NCBI GenBank assembly: GCA_000320545.1
Contig: ADNK01000728.1
Location: 1 to 31,545, forward strand
Reading direction: 5' to 3'
DNA from: Bigelowiella natans CCMP2755
Taxonomy: Eukaryota > Cercozoa > Chlorarachniophyceae
DNA: 31,545 nt
In this document: positions 10,551-21,343 of the stretch, in pieces
How the letters are laid out: the number at the start of each line of letters is the position of its first letter
How positions within the stretch are numbered: position 1 is the first letter of the stretch
The notes under the pieces: generated by a model
Told to the model about the DNA's origin: nothing
What the model saw: only the letters and a program-made list of their open reading frames with translations
Databases searched by the model: none
Translations under genes and position numbers: made by a program

Positions 10551-11102
10551 TATGATTTATTACTGAAAAACTTTTCAGAACAAAAATTCAAAGTTATTTC
10601 GTCGGACACTTGATTATTTCGCCTGAAACCGATGGCCATCAGGTAATGAGGCATCGGAATCTGGTGAACGAGAAGGCCCCATACCTAGTCGTTGCGTCGA
10701 GACTATTCCAATAGCACCTTGCAACAGCTTTCTTTCCAACGCCAAGAGACTGAACGTAGCACCGCTTTGTCCGAGGTGTCGCTGCAGTATATATGCTATT
10801 ACTGTGTCTATAATCAGATAGTAAATTGCTAATAAATGTAGGGGGCTGACCCATCGATCGGTAGCCTTTCTCGAGGGTGCGTACATGCACCCGTCTACTT
10901 GCATCAATGCTTGCTAGCTTGGGCAGCAGGTTTTGCGCATAGACTGCGTACCAAATCAATCGAGCAGCATGCAGCACTAGAGCAGCTGCTGCATGGTGCA
11001 TACAGAGCATATAGAAGTTGCGTTGGTATATTCTAGGTATTTGCAGATAAAATAAAAACTGAGACGCGCCGCTGCAATGCTGGTTAACAACACTCGCAGC
11101 GA

Positions 11103-11140
<38 letters not shown>

Positions 11141-11474
11141 ACGACATGCATGTCAGCTCGGTTAACTTTGGTGGATTTGCTGCGTGAGCTATAATGATTA
11201 CTAGATTACAATATTAGCTGCTCCGCAGCATTTCTGTCAGATCGTTCAGATATCACACGTTGCTTATGCATCGTCACAACTGGAACGATAGAAAATGTGG
11301 TGCCGTTAGACCGCACCCGTAGCATCATTTCTGCCGGGCTAAAAGTATACTTCCTGCAACCCCAGCCACACGCAGGGTCCACGCCTCACCGATCCTCGCC
11401 AATTTTGCTGAAATAACAGTAATGAAATCGGGCAGCCGCAGTGGTGGAATAGCTGTGTGGCATGCGTTCAAGCC

Positions 11475-11516
<42 letters not shown>

Positions 11517-11535
11517 GTTACATCAGTGATTGCTG
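10138..11535. other. Spacer with (CA)n and three (AT)n arrays
   Basis: Contains (CA)n at 10236-10347 and (AT)n at 10509-10547, 11106-11138 and 11477-11512. Between them 10600-11100 is non-repetitive with open frames on the minus strand, one of them hydrophobic. I found no domain, no splice pattern and no credible start, so no gene is called. Confidence 0.6.
10236..10347. repeat. (CA)n array
   Basis: A CA repeat of about 110 bases with scattered CATACA and CGCA variants, just downstream of the methylase gene or inside its last intron if the gene continues. Confidence 0.95.
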
Positions 11536-12580
11536 ATGATGCTTCACGTCTCTTACCGAGAGCTCGAAGTGGCTTTGACTTCATCCTCACGCCCTCGTCG
11601 CTCGCGGCGACATACAAACAGTGATGAACTTGTTTTGGAGAACAAACCAGAAAGCCAAAAAAAAAACAAGCAGCCATTAATGAGCTATGTGCTGGAGACT
11701 GAGAAAGGCTGCAAGACCCAGCTCTACTACGTGAGTACTCCCGCCACTGTCCCTGTGCCGCGCGCGCATTCTCCACGCTATATTTACTTTTACGCGTCGG
11801 CCTCATTTACTTCCTCCCTCGTACCTGCAAGGGCGCAGATGTACCCAAGTGCTATGCGCGAGGAGAGTTCGGCCACGAACGACACAGCAGCGTGGATGAT
11901 TCTGATGAAAACGATACAACTATGAGGTATATTGTGAGAAAAAGGGGGGGGTGATAGTGATGGCTGGACGCCTGTGCATATCGCTTGTATTAATTGACAA
12001 TGCAAACACCGAATGAATTCTCCTGCCCTTTCTTTTTCGCGTTTTCACCGTATCCTCCCATATTCTTGTTGTAATCATCAATATTGTAGTAGTAGTAGTA
12101 GTAGTAGTAGTAGCTGTTGTTGTATCTTTCTTTCATCATGCCATCTCACATAATGAAGCTTAACACGATAGCTCCCACCGGCCCTTCTATTGGCCTGAAA
12201 AGAGATAGATAAGGTTGTAGCAGATTATTAAGGCAACGTTGATAACACATAACACGATGCGATGTAACATATGCTATGATAGTAAATGGGCAGGTGCTTG
12301 ATCATTGATCATGCGGTGAATACTATTACTTGTTCTGCTGGGTGGCTATCGTTTTGTCCAAAGAACGCATAGCTGGTGCATACGCGCCAAGAAACACTAA
12401 CGTGCTGACGCCCATCAACTGAAAATTAAAAAGCAATATTTTGCATTTTGTCCGGCACATCGAAAGACTACAGGTAAGCTCCCAGATAATAACTCCCCTA
12501 GGTCGATTTATAGCAAAATTGCCTGTAGCATGCCGTCAGCTGTGTCCATTATCATAGTCCTAATCTTTCCTAACCGGGCA

Positions 12581-12645
<65 letters not shown>

Positions 12646-12799
12646 CGAGAAAGAGTTAGGGAGAACAGTTTGATCGACTCCAAATGACTTGCTCACAACC
12701 TTTTTTCTTTCCCCCTCTAGGGTTCACTCCTCCCCGCAGCCTAGATACCACAAGCGTGCGGCGGCCATACCCATGCCGCGCAGAACTGCCTATGTGTAA
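11536..12799 (+). CDS. Small hydrophilic protein of unknown function, three exons
   Basis: Exons 11536-11730, 11832-11926 and 12721-12799 (stop TAA); about 122 residues. Donors are CTACTAC|GTGAGT and ATGAG|GTATAT, and acceptors are CTGCAAG and CCCTCTAG. Phases agree (0, then 2), and the second junction makes Arg. The product is rich in Ser, Lys, Arg and Asp: SSSRPRRSRRHTNSDE, then LMSYVLETEKGCKTQLYY, then an acidic DDSDENDTTM and a basic C-terminus PRRTAYV. There is no signal peptide, membrane helix or known domain. The segment around LMSYVLETEKG and KCYARGEFGHE might be one folded unit. An earlier exon is possible, because the ATG lies just after an (AT)n array. The second intron (12.0-12.7 kb) contains (AGT)n, (ACGC)n, (CA)n and (GA)n. 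Confidence 0.5.
12088..12113. repeat. (AGT)n microsatellite
   Basis: About nine AGT units, intronic in the three-exon gene. Confidence 0.9.
12577..12645. repeat. Compound (GCAC)n-(CA)n-(GA)n microsatellite
   Basis: Four-base CGCA units grade into CA and then GA repeats, about 75 bases before the acceptor of the last exon of the small-protein gene. Confidence 0.9.
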
Positions 12800-12904
12800 A
12801 TATACAACACGTTTGCCGTTGTTGAGAAGATTGGGGCTGAGGGAGGAAGCTCGGGGGCCGCGTAATATTCATGGCATCCATCTTTTAAGCATTTTTTGTT
12901 ACGT

Positions 12905-13163
12905 ATGAGTTCAGATGAATGGGAAAGAGTCTACTCCGCTAACAACACCTTCTCCAGCATAGATCAGCGAGCTTCCCTCTCGGGTCTTGACACAAATCGA
13001 GTCAGATCTCAAATCTGCACAACGCACTTGGGTAGCGTGCGCCTTCTTGACTGTGCCCAGGGCCACGAGAACGAAGGCAAGAAGCGAGCTTGGGAGGGGT
13101 CGCCGCTTCATGATCTATCCGAGGACATGCTCTAAATCCTTTCCTTCGTTCTCCTGCGACAAG
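12905..13163 (+). pseudogene. F-box-like reading frame interrupted by an in-frame TAA
   Basis: ATG at 12905 opens MSSDEWERVYS and runs 76 codons to TAA at 13133-13135. The stop falls inside what reads as an F-box core: SPLHDLSEDML, stop, then ILSFVLLRQ, followed by a donor-like GTAAAT at 13164. F-boxes have the pattern LP-E-(hydrophobic)2-x-I-L-S-F-L, and here the x is the stop. Neighbouring genes use TAA, TAG and TGA as true stops, so a changed code is unlikely. The simplest reading is a decayed gene, or a gene whose frame ends here with the similarity due to chance. No complete downstream substrate-binding domain is seen. Confidence 0.3.
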
Positions 13164-13373
13164 GTAAATATGCATGTCGCAAGGACAAATTCATGGCGAT
13201 ACCCAACCTTCATCTGACCCAGCTGCGTAAAGCATGTCAATTTCTACTTGCGACAAGGATAAAATAGTAGAATAATGAAGTACGGACGGCGTGTGACCCA
13301 GCTACGTTGCGTAGTACAGATCCCTATCTTTCCGCCCCCTTGCGGGAAACTTGTGACTAACTAGCTAGCGGGG
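13164..13373. other. Spacer with a short imperfect duplication
   Basis: The words GCGACAAGG (13156-13164, 13250-13258) and TGACCCAGCT (13215-13224, 13294-13303) each occur twice in the same order, so the stretch between the F-box-like frame and the FkbM gene looks like a diverged tandem duplication. Nothing else is recognised. Confidence 0.5.
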
Positions 13374-14652
13374 ATGGGGGAAGGCAAAGGGACCTCGTTC
13401 GATGGAAAGGTGCCAATTATCGAGAAAACCCAGTCCTCTCCTCGACCCATTGCTTGCGTCGCAAGAAGCGTGGCCCTCCTCGTAGTGGGGGCCCTGGTTG
13501 GGAATTTAAGTTTGAAATGGTCGCAGGACAGCCTAGATCTACTCGTTGCAGCTGACTACAGGTGCTTGCTTGCTGCTGCCGATATGGCATACTATTTTCA
13601 AATGATCTATCATCATCAACAGCAAGCACAACAATGATTGTATTCACACGTATTCTGCTTTGTCGTGACATCAGACCCGTCATCAACGCCAGCAACCCTG
13701 TAATCGACGCCAGCAACCATCCGCGGCATCCAAGTGAGACGACCGCCACGAAGACAACAACAACAACAACAACAATGACGACGACGACACCTCCTCCTCT
13801 AGAGTCTGGTGATCCACGACGGTACATATCCCAAGGCATAGCGTTTTTAAGTGGCGGAAAAGCGCTATTTGGGGACGCCCAACTGCTGCCAGCCTTGCTA
13901 TGGAAGGACCTTCCACAAGAATTCAGGCGTCTCCCTATCGTCGATGTCGGCTCGCACGATGGCATGGATTTCACCATTCCGGGAGCAAAACTGGGTCACA
14001 GAGTTTATGCCTTCGAACCCACCCCCAAGAAGTACGCCAATATTCTCAACAACATCAATAGGGTGAAGACAGAAGAAGGCGCTAATATATCACACACCGA
14101 TCAAGCTGCTGGATTTCGGCACGCGGAACCTGGGAGCATATTGCTGCAGCAGGCTGTGGCAGTCTCTGAGAAACCTGGATTTGCGAATTTTACGGTGACC
14201 GACGCCCAGTCCGGTGTTGGAAACTCGCTCAGCGATAAGGCTCTACCTGGGTGGATGAGGCAAAGGTACACGCCAACAATGGCATAAACACACGCACACG
14301 CACGCACACACACACACACACACACTAAGAGAGAGGGAGAGAAAGAGAGAGAGATGGAAGAGTGAGGGTAGGAGGGATGCGATTACGATGCTTATTTTAA
14401 ATGAGACTGCTTTAGGAACTCATACCATCACATCATTATCATCGTCGCCCCTCAGGTCTACGCAAGTGAACGTAACACTGAAGGCTCTCTCCAATGTGCT
14501 TAAAAACGAAGATAATGGACTTTTTCTTCTCAAAATCGATTCACAAGGCCACGAGTATCAGATTTTGAAGGGCGCAGAGAAGTACATAAAGACTCATCCT
14601 GTGGTATGAAGATGACAACATCAACATATACTGGCAAAAAGATTATACTGGA

Positions 14653-14713
<61 letters not shown>

Positions 14714-14784
14714 AATATTTTAGTGTCTCAATGATAGGAATGCGTTGCCAACATTAATTTAATCCTTTACAGTAACACACATAC

Positions 14785-14865
<81 letters not shown>

Positions 14866-14867
14866 TA

Positions 14868-14906
<39 letters not shown>

Positions 14907-15227
14907 TTATAATTTATTATCTTCAATTGTTTTTTTTTTTATCAGTACTTGATCCTACTCGAGTACTTTCCTAAGGGCATTGTTGGGGGAGGTGTAATGC
15001 CAATACAGCTACTGAAACTACTAACCGAGCAGCTGGGATACCAATGCTTTGACGTGCGCTACCCTGGCGCACATCCGATCAAGTTTGAGAATGGAAAAGT
15101 GCGCTCTCGTACGATTCAGGAATTCGCCGACCTTACCAAAAACATCGACACACCTGAAAAGGCAGCCAGGGTTCACGGCTATGGATTCTTCACAGATTTG
15201 TTGTGTACCAGATTCGATCTATTGTAG
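13374..15227 (+). CDS. Membrane-anchored FkbM-family methyltransferase
   Basis: Four exons: 13374-13561, 13675-14265, 14456-14603 and 14946-15227 (stop TAG), 402 residues. All three junctions are GT-AG and agree in phase (AG|A, AG|G, 0). Residues 27-47 (ACVARSVALLVVGALVGNLS) are one hydrophobic helix after a short basic N-terminus, i.e. a signal anchor of a type II protein. A Thr-rich linker follows (residues 85-102, partly from CAA/ACG repeats). The catalytic domain starts near residue 110: LPIVDVGSHDGMDFT (150-163) is SAM motif I, RVYAFEPTPKKYANI follows, and LLKIDSQGHEYQILKGA (284-300) and LILLEYFPKG are the later FkbM blocks. FkbM enzymes O-methylate small molecules or glycans. With a Golgi-type anchor, a glycan or lumenal substrate is a reasonable inference, not shown by the sequence. 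Introns 2 and 3 hold (CA)n, (GA)n, (GT)n and (AT)n arrays. Confidence 0.9.
14289..14356. repeat. (CA)n-(GA)n microsatellite
   Basis: CA/CGCA repeats to about 14325, then GA-rich sequence, in intron 2 of the FkbM gene. Confidence 0.9.
14656..14912. repeat. Cluster of (AT)n, (GT)n, (AT)n and (CA)n arrays
   Basis: Order along the + strand: (AT)n 14656-14712, (GT)n 14788-14824, (AT)n 14827-14862, (CA)n 14867-14905. The GT and CA runs flank an AT run, so the block 14788-14905 is a large inverted repeat that could form a hairpin. It fills most of FkbM intron 3. Confidence 0.9.
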
Positions 15228-16006
15228 TGAAGCTCGCACGTCTTGCAATGAAGGCCATGATGTTGACCAGCGTTCGCACCGAATTAAAGGCACAGCATAT
15301 ATCCCGATGTGGCTAGACATCTGCGAGACATGCGTTTCTATATGTATGTGTTTGCACGTGCTAGGGTCAATCTAAGAAATGTGCAGATCGACACCCTCTC
15401 CCCGTCATCAACATCGCGGATCTGATAAGCCTCTGATCTTGCTACATGCCAATGCATGTAGCTAGGCATCATCACTGATGAATGCACACAGCACGTAGGA
15501 TCATGTGCCCTCGCATCTGCGCGAAAAATGCTATGTCCATTGTGCTGGCTAAATGCACTTTGCATTGGACAGCAAATAAACTTATGCTCGAAAGTGTTGA
15601 CAAACGAAGAGCATTACGTTATTAGGTTTTATTACATTAAGAAACAGACATTCAAGCTTGCCCGTAGCTCACAGAATTAACGATAGGGGCGCTCTCACAC
15701 GCGTACACGCACTTTGATCATCGCTTGACATTGTGCTTTCCTTCGATATTTTGCGGCGATTCAACGAGAGACAATAAGGAAGCTTTTGTGAACCAAGATA
15801 TCAAATCCTTAACTCGTGTACCACTCGCTATTACTTTGTGTCCTGAACTTTTGCTTCTCTTATGGCGCTGTGCAGTGTTGATCCTTTTACGTCGGATCTC
15901 TGGCGTTTGTACCTGATTGTATATTACAATCATAAATGATGTAATGTACAGCAAAAGGCATGTATCTAAACCAGCACTAATTGCGTAAATTAATATACGG
16001 ATGTGG
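15228..16006. other. Convergent intergenic spacer between FkbM and RhoGEF genes
   Basis: The two genes end toward each other here. 15240-15560 is mixed-composition with CATG/GCATG words. 15718-16020 is open on the minus strand with a hydrophobic stretch, but that frame does not agree in phase with the RhoGEF exon that overlaps it. No further feature is supported. Confidence 0.55.
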
Positions 16007-19000
16007 TCATTCGAGCTCATGCCAAGGGGCCACCACCGCCTGATATCTAAACGTACTCAGCACCAAGTAGCAGATCATCTTAATACAACATAATATATGC
16101 TATATAATATATATATATATATATATATATTGTAGCTTACCCTCCTCTCCGATATTTGGTTGCCTTCAGCATCTTTCAAAGGGTTCGCGTACGCTGCTGA
16201 GCAGGTCATTGCATGTCCATTCTCTCGATGGTAGTTACGCTTGTTGCACGCGAGTCGAGCTCCGTGCACCCCGTTTCCCCCCGTTCCATGCGTCGCCCGC
16301 GAAGGCCCTTTCTCGTCAGAGTCCCCCTTTTCCTCCATCGCTTTCGTCTGCTTTGGTGACAGCTCGGTATCGATGGCTGGGATATCCGCAGAGCAGTCGG
16401 AGCTGGGCTTGTTCTCTGCACCCCTGTCCATGACCTCGTTCTGCAGGACGCTGCTTGTAATGCCCTTGCTATCATCGTCACCGTCGTTGTCCTTCCCCCC
16501 TTCATTAGATGCAGTCACTGCGAGGCATGAGATATCGCCTACATTTCCAGAGTTGGTGGCTTTGTCGTCTGTATTCTCTGTACTGGCAAGTATTGTGGAG
16601 CTGGTTGTATCACAACTGGCGACTTTGATGTTGTTGCTTTTAAAGACAGATGACGTGGTGCTGGCAAGGGGATTGTTGGCAGTGGCATTCAATTTCAGGT
16701 CATATTTAGAATCTCCGTGTCGTAGAACGTATGGCAGGGGGCGTGAGTAAGAGCGATATTCGGAGACTTGGGAGCAGGCGCTTTCCATAGCACTCTCAGG
16801 TTCCTCCCGCTCCGTGTAGCTATTTGTTGAGCTGAGAACCATTTTCTGCACGTATAAAGGAGATAGAGGGAGAGAGGGGGGGGAATGAGAGAGAAAGAGA
16901 GAGAGATACATTTACATCAGATCAATGATTAGTGTGTGGATGTGGTTCGTGCCAGCATTGCGTCTAAGACAAAACATCCATCAGCGTCCTCACTGATTCC
17001 TTTCCTTGACTGAGAGGAACGATTTTTCTGTTGTACTCACGTAATTTTTTGGTCGGAAAATAAGAGAAAATACATCAACCATCTTAGAAAACACGACCAA
17101 ACCTTGATCGGAGGTAGATTCCCAAGAACATCTTCCATGCAATCCAAGGCCTCCTGAAGATACCTACGGTATACGAAAGGGCGCGTGTGTGTACGCACAC
17201 ACGCACGCACGCACGCACGCACGCACATACATGTTTGGTGCAGACATTGTCCGATCATATAACACAGCATGCCTTTCCTGCCTCTGAAAAGGATGTTCAT
17301 TCGAATCACAGGCGCTTTCCGCATCGCCGTACCCCTCCCTCCATACGAATGGAGCAGGGAGTGTTGAGCACCCACGGCCCCCACATCCGCACATCCGAGG
17401 TACCTGTGATCGAAGTGCACGGGGGAGGTGGCTTGCAGCATGCCTTTGGCCGCCGCCTTGTATTGTTCCAAACGTCTTTTCGGTATGGATAGGAAGCTTT
17501 GAAGAGGAGACCCGAGGGAGAGCCGGCAACGATTGAACCAAAATCGCCACTTCTTATCCTCCAATAGCATGAATGCGCGCGTGTAGCATTGGAAGTACTT
17601 GACGTAAACTTCACCCATAGGTCCGAGCTGCAGCATCAATTCGCCTGTTCCCATCAGTGATTGCAGAAGTTTTAAAATAGGAGTAGGTGAGGAGGGGGGG
17701 GGGGGGTGGAGAATAAAACAAAAGAAGATTCTTTGCTAGAGTGTGGGGCCACAGTGTGGACGCGGGGATTCGCACACAAAAATGACGAGCAGTTTTAGAA
17801 AGGCATCAAAGCAGGTGGCAAGGTAAACTACTTCCCACCGATTGCTTCGTCGTCTTTCCAGTGTTCGACTTTCGACTGAAGATCCTGCAAAACACACACA
17901 CACACACACACACACACTTAAATAAATATAAATAAATAAATATATATATATATATATATATTAAAATATATATTAATATAGGCGGTCGCTATTCATTAGT
18001 CGCTGGCAACTCGACACTAACCTTCATAAACTCGAAGTTTACGATGGAAATTTGCTCGATGAGATCCATGAGATCTAACACCTCTGGATCAGCTTGCACC
18101 GCCAGGTCTTTCGCCCTCAGCATAGTGGGCCGTACTACAACCTTCACAGTCTTGAGCATTAGCGCCACGTAATCCTGCTCCGCCCTCAGGAGTCCTTTGG
18201 TTAGCGACAGCTTCTTCTTCTGCCTCTGCTTCCCGCTCGATGGCGAGGAGAGGGAATGGCTGGTGTAAGACGAGGTGAAGGGATTGTTGAGGTGGCCTCC
18301 ATCGACGCTCCTTTTGAGATCCGAGAGGCCCTCGCCCTCACACGTGGCTGGTGAGGCTGCGTTGCAATCTCCTCTCGCCTCCAACGGCACGGCTCGTAGC
18401 CTTTCAGCACACTTGCTGCACAAGCGACATTTTGACCTGGTAGACGGGGACGATGGGCCTTTGCGCCGGACAGGGGAGGACGATACAGCACGGCGGTGCT
18501 TGTGCTGCCATAGTCCTCCTTCCTTTTCCACTCTTCCTTCTCTTCTTCTCCTTCTGCTCTTGCTACGGATGAGCCGTCGTGATGCCTTTGGGCTCTCGGA
18601 TTCTTCTTTGCATAGGGTTTTGATGCTAGTAGAGGGTGTGTATAGCACGGAGCGAAGAGAAATGAAAGGAGAGCCCTCGCCGTTGGCCGATGGAGAGTTG
18701 CTTGAAAGCGACGCTCCTCTTGCTACTTCCTTCGTGTTGCCTGCGTGTTTAGGCGAAGAACAATATGTTTGCGACAGGCCAGGAGGAAGTAAATAAGTTG
18801 AACACACAAGAGAGAATACGCGTTGAAAAGTACATAATGTAATCGGAGGCTCAGCTGGAATTTTGGTACCACAGACGGCTTCCACAGTGATTGTGCGCAT
18901 CATTCGATCATGCGTTGCCGGCAACTTGTGCTCACCTTTCTTCGTGTCAACGAATCGTATCTTAGACTTGGCGCAGCTAGCACATACAAGCTGCTTGCAC

Positions 19001-20932
19001 TTGTAGCAGTTATACGACTTGAGGAAAAAGCCGCCGATGTTTTTGCTGCAAACTGCGCATCTGTTTTTCAACCTAGGGATCGTTTGGTGAATGGTGGGTA
19101 CGTTAAGGAGGATGGAGTTGAAGATAGGCAAGAGAGGCGGAGGCTAAATGAAGGGACAAAACGGAAAACACACACACACACACACACTCACTCACTCACA
19201 CAGTATCACTCCTACACAAGCGCACTCACGGTAAAGAAATTTATATCTACCGAGAATGGGAGCAGCATAATGTACAAATACGCAAAGCATTAGTAGACAT
19301 TGAACACTCGTTGAAGCCAGCGCTGCTACACCTTGCGAGCGTGTAGAGTCCGGCGACGGGCTGCGCAGAGTTGTATTTCAGAACCCTTGCTTTGCAAATA
19401 AGCTGCTCCATCTTCGCGAACCACATGTGCCGGTCCCGCCTGTGGCGAAACTCGATAATGCAGGCCATGGAGGTGTTGACAAAGCCAATGCGGTAATCTC
19501 GTAGCAGCTTATCCTGCACTTCCTCCAAACCAGAGTCGGACAACTCAAACGATGCACAAATCTTCCTAGCCCAACCATACCTGTGTGCGTTGGCGATTAG
19601 GATGGGAGACGAGGATGAGAAGAGGTGTAAGCTTGAAAAAAAAGGGGGGGGGGGCGCGCGGGGGGGGGGGGGGGAAGAACAGGAATCAACTTTACATTAG
19701 GACGTCGTTGAATAGCAAGAACTTGACGTTTTTCCGCGTTCCAGTCCTGGTGACCAGGGATCCGAGGGTCTCCATGTGAAAGATTCTGTCTGTCTCCTCC
19801 AGGCCTATCCCCTCTGCACACTTGTACGTATCGATGATTCGTTGGTACTTTAGCATGTTGATGTAGTCCTCCTCCGAGTACTCTATCTCTGTCCCCGACC
19901 TTTCCAGGCGCTTCTGTGCTCTGCGTGATGGCACATTCAAAACCCAGGCCAACAAGATTACGGTTTAAAGCTCGATCAAACAAATGTGACGACGTTTTCT
20001 TTAAGCGTGTACGGGGAGGTGATAACGGTGAGAAAAGAGGGAAAGGAAACACACACACACACATAGAGAGAGAGAGGGAGAGAAAGAGAGGGAGGGGAGG
20101 GGGAGGGTTAAAAATATGTGCGACCGTAATACAGCTGAGTAGGCTTCACCGTCCTTGTCAAGATCTATACAATATGTGCGGGAATGCGGAGCAAAAAGTG
20201 TATGCATGCTTATGTTCCTACTATGCTACCTATTCTGTCTATGCTGCCAAGCTGACGTTATCTGCATACCGTGTACAATATTTGCGAACATGGACTGATG
20301 CATTAACATGCGGTTCAAGGGGAGCTTTATAAGCAAGTTGCAGCTTTCAAAGCTTAAATCCTTGCCATTTGTCTTCGCCTTAGTACCCGTTGTAACAAGA
20401 GTATAGAATAGGTAAGTAACTGACCGGGCATTTTGTACGAAAATTTAGACCCTGTAAGGTTCTCGGAGAAGATGAGTGCATGCCGACTTTCTAATCATCA
20501 TCTACATGAAATTGGAACCTCTTTCAGCATCATCATTATCTTCTTCTTCTTTTTCTTCTTCTTCTTCTTCTTCTTCTCCTTCCCAAAACATAAAGCGGCT
20601 CTGATAAACATCTCGAGATGGTAGTCATTCTGATTTAGCACCGGGGTTGATTGGAAACAAAAATGATGTTAGAATGCAACGGAGAGGAATGATCTCTATG
20701 GTAATAGACTGACCTGAGAGGTTTGATGTAAGACTTTTGCTGCCTCAAAAGTCAGCCGTGAATATCGCGCAAAAAGACTATACATCGGTGTGTATCTGAA
20801 AGATGGAAAAACAAGCGACGAGATCATAATCGGAGAATAAAATTCCTATGCATTACTTCAGAGTTTCCTGCAATAATTGGCACATACTCTCTCTTCCCCC
20901 TCCCTCCCCCTCTCTCACACAGACAGACAGAC

Positions 20933-20976
<44 letters not shown>

Positions 20977-21300
20977 TACTTGATAAATATGCCAACGATT
21001 CGGATGAGAAGCTTCTCAAGTTGGTGACGCTTCTTTCTTCTTCCCATGGAAGCCAGAGCCTTATGGATAATGAACATACACAGAGATGTATGAGTCACAA
21101 GTTAGGCATACGAAGATATTTTTACAATTTTAACGAATTACTTGCAAACTCTTGTAGTAACCACAATGAAGCTTTTGAATAAGCTCCAAGGTGTTGCTGA
21201 GCATGATTATCTTCGGATGCTGTAATATAGGAAGATCGAAATTTAGTAGTGACCTAATTGGAACATATGAACTATAAAACACGCAAGCATTCTTGCAAGA

Positions 21301-21343
<43 letters not shown>

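Noticed and set aside
10639-11151. 170-codon minus-strand frame downstream of the methylase
   Set aside because: It starts in an (AT)n run, has no domain, and overlaps another open frame of equal quality. Treated as chance.
12905-13163. Reassigned TAA codon (Gln) in this organism
   Set aside because: TAA ends the genes at 8605 and 12799, and TAG and TGA also act as stops. One broken F-box-like frame does not support a changed code.
10236-14912. CRISPR-like or tandem gene arrays
   Set aside because: The repeats are simple di-, tri- and tetranucleotide runs without spaced repeat-spacer structure, in a eukaryotic context.
15718-16020. Hydrophobic minus-strand frame as a membrane-spanning C-terminus of the RhoGEF
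   Set aside because: RhoGEF exon 15 ends in phase 0 at AGG|GTAAGC. Joined to 16039 it reads AVVAPWHELE and stops. The hydrophobic frame needs another phase, so it is not part of the protein.
20500-20600. Poly-Glu exon (SRFMFWEGEEE...) in RhoGEF DH1
   Set aside because: It comes from a TTC microsatellite and would interrupt the DH domain. Exon 5 joins exon 6 in phase without it.
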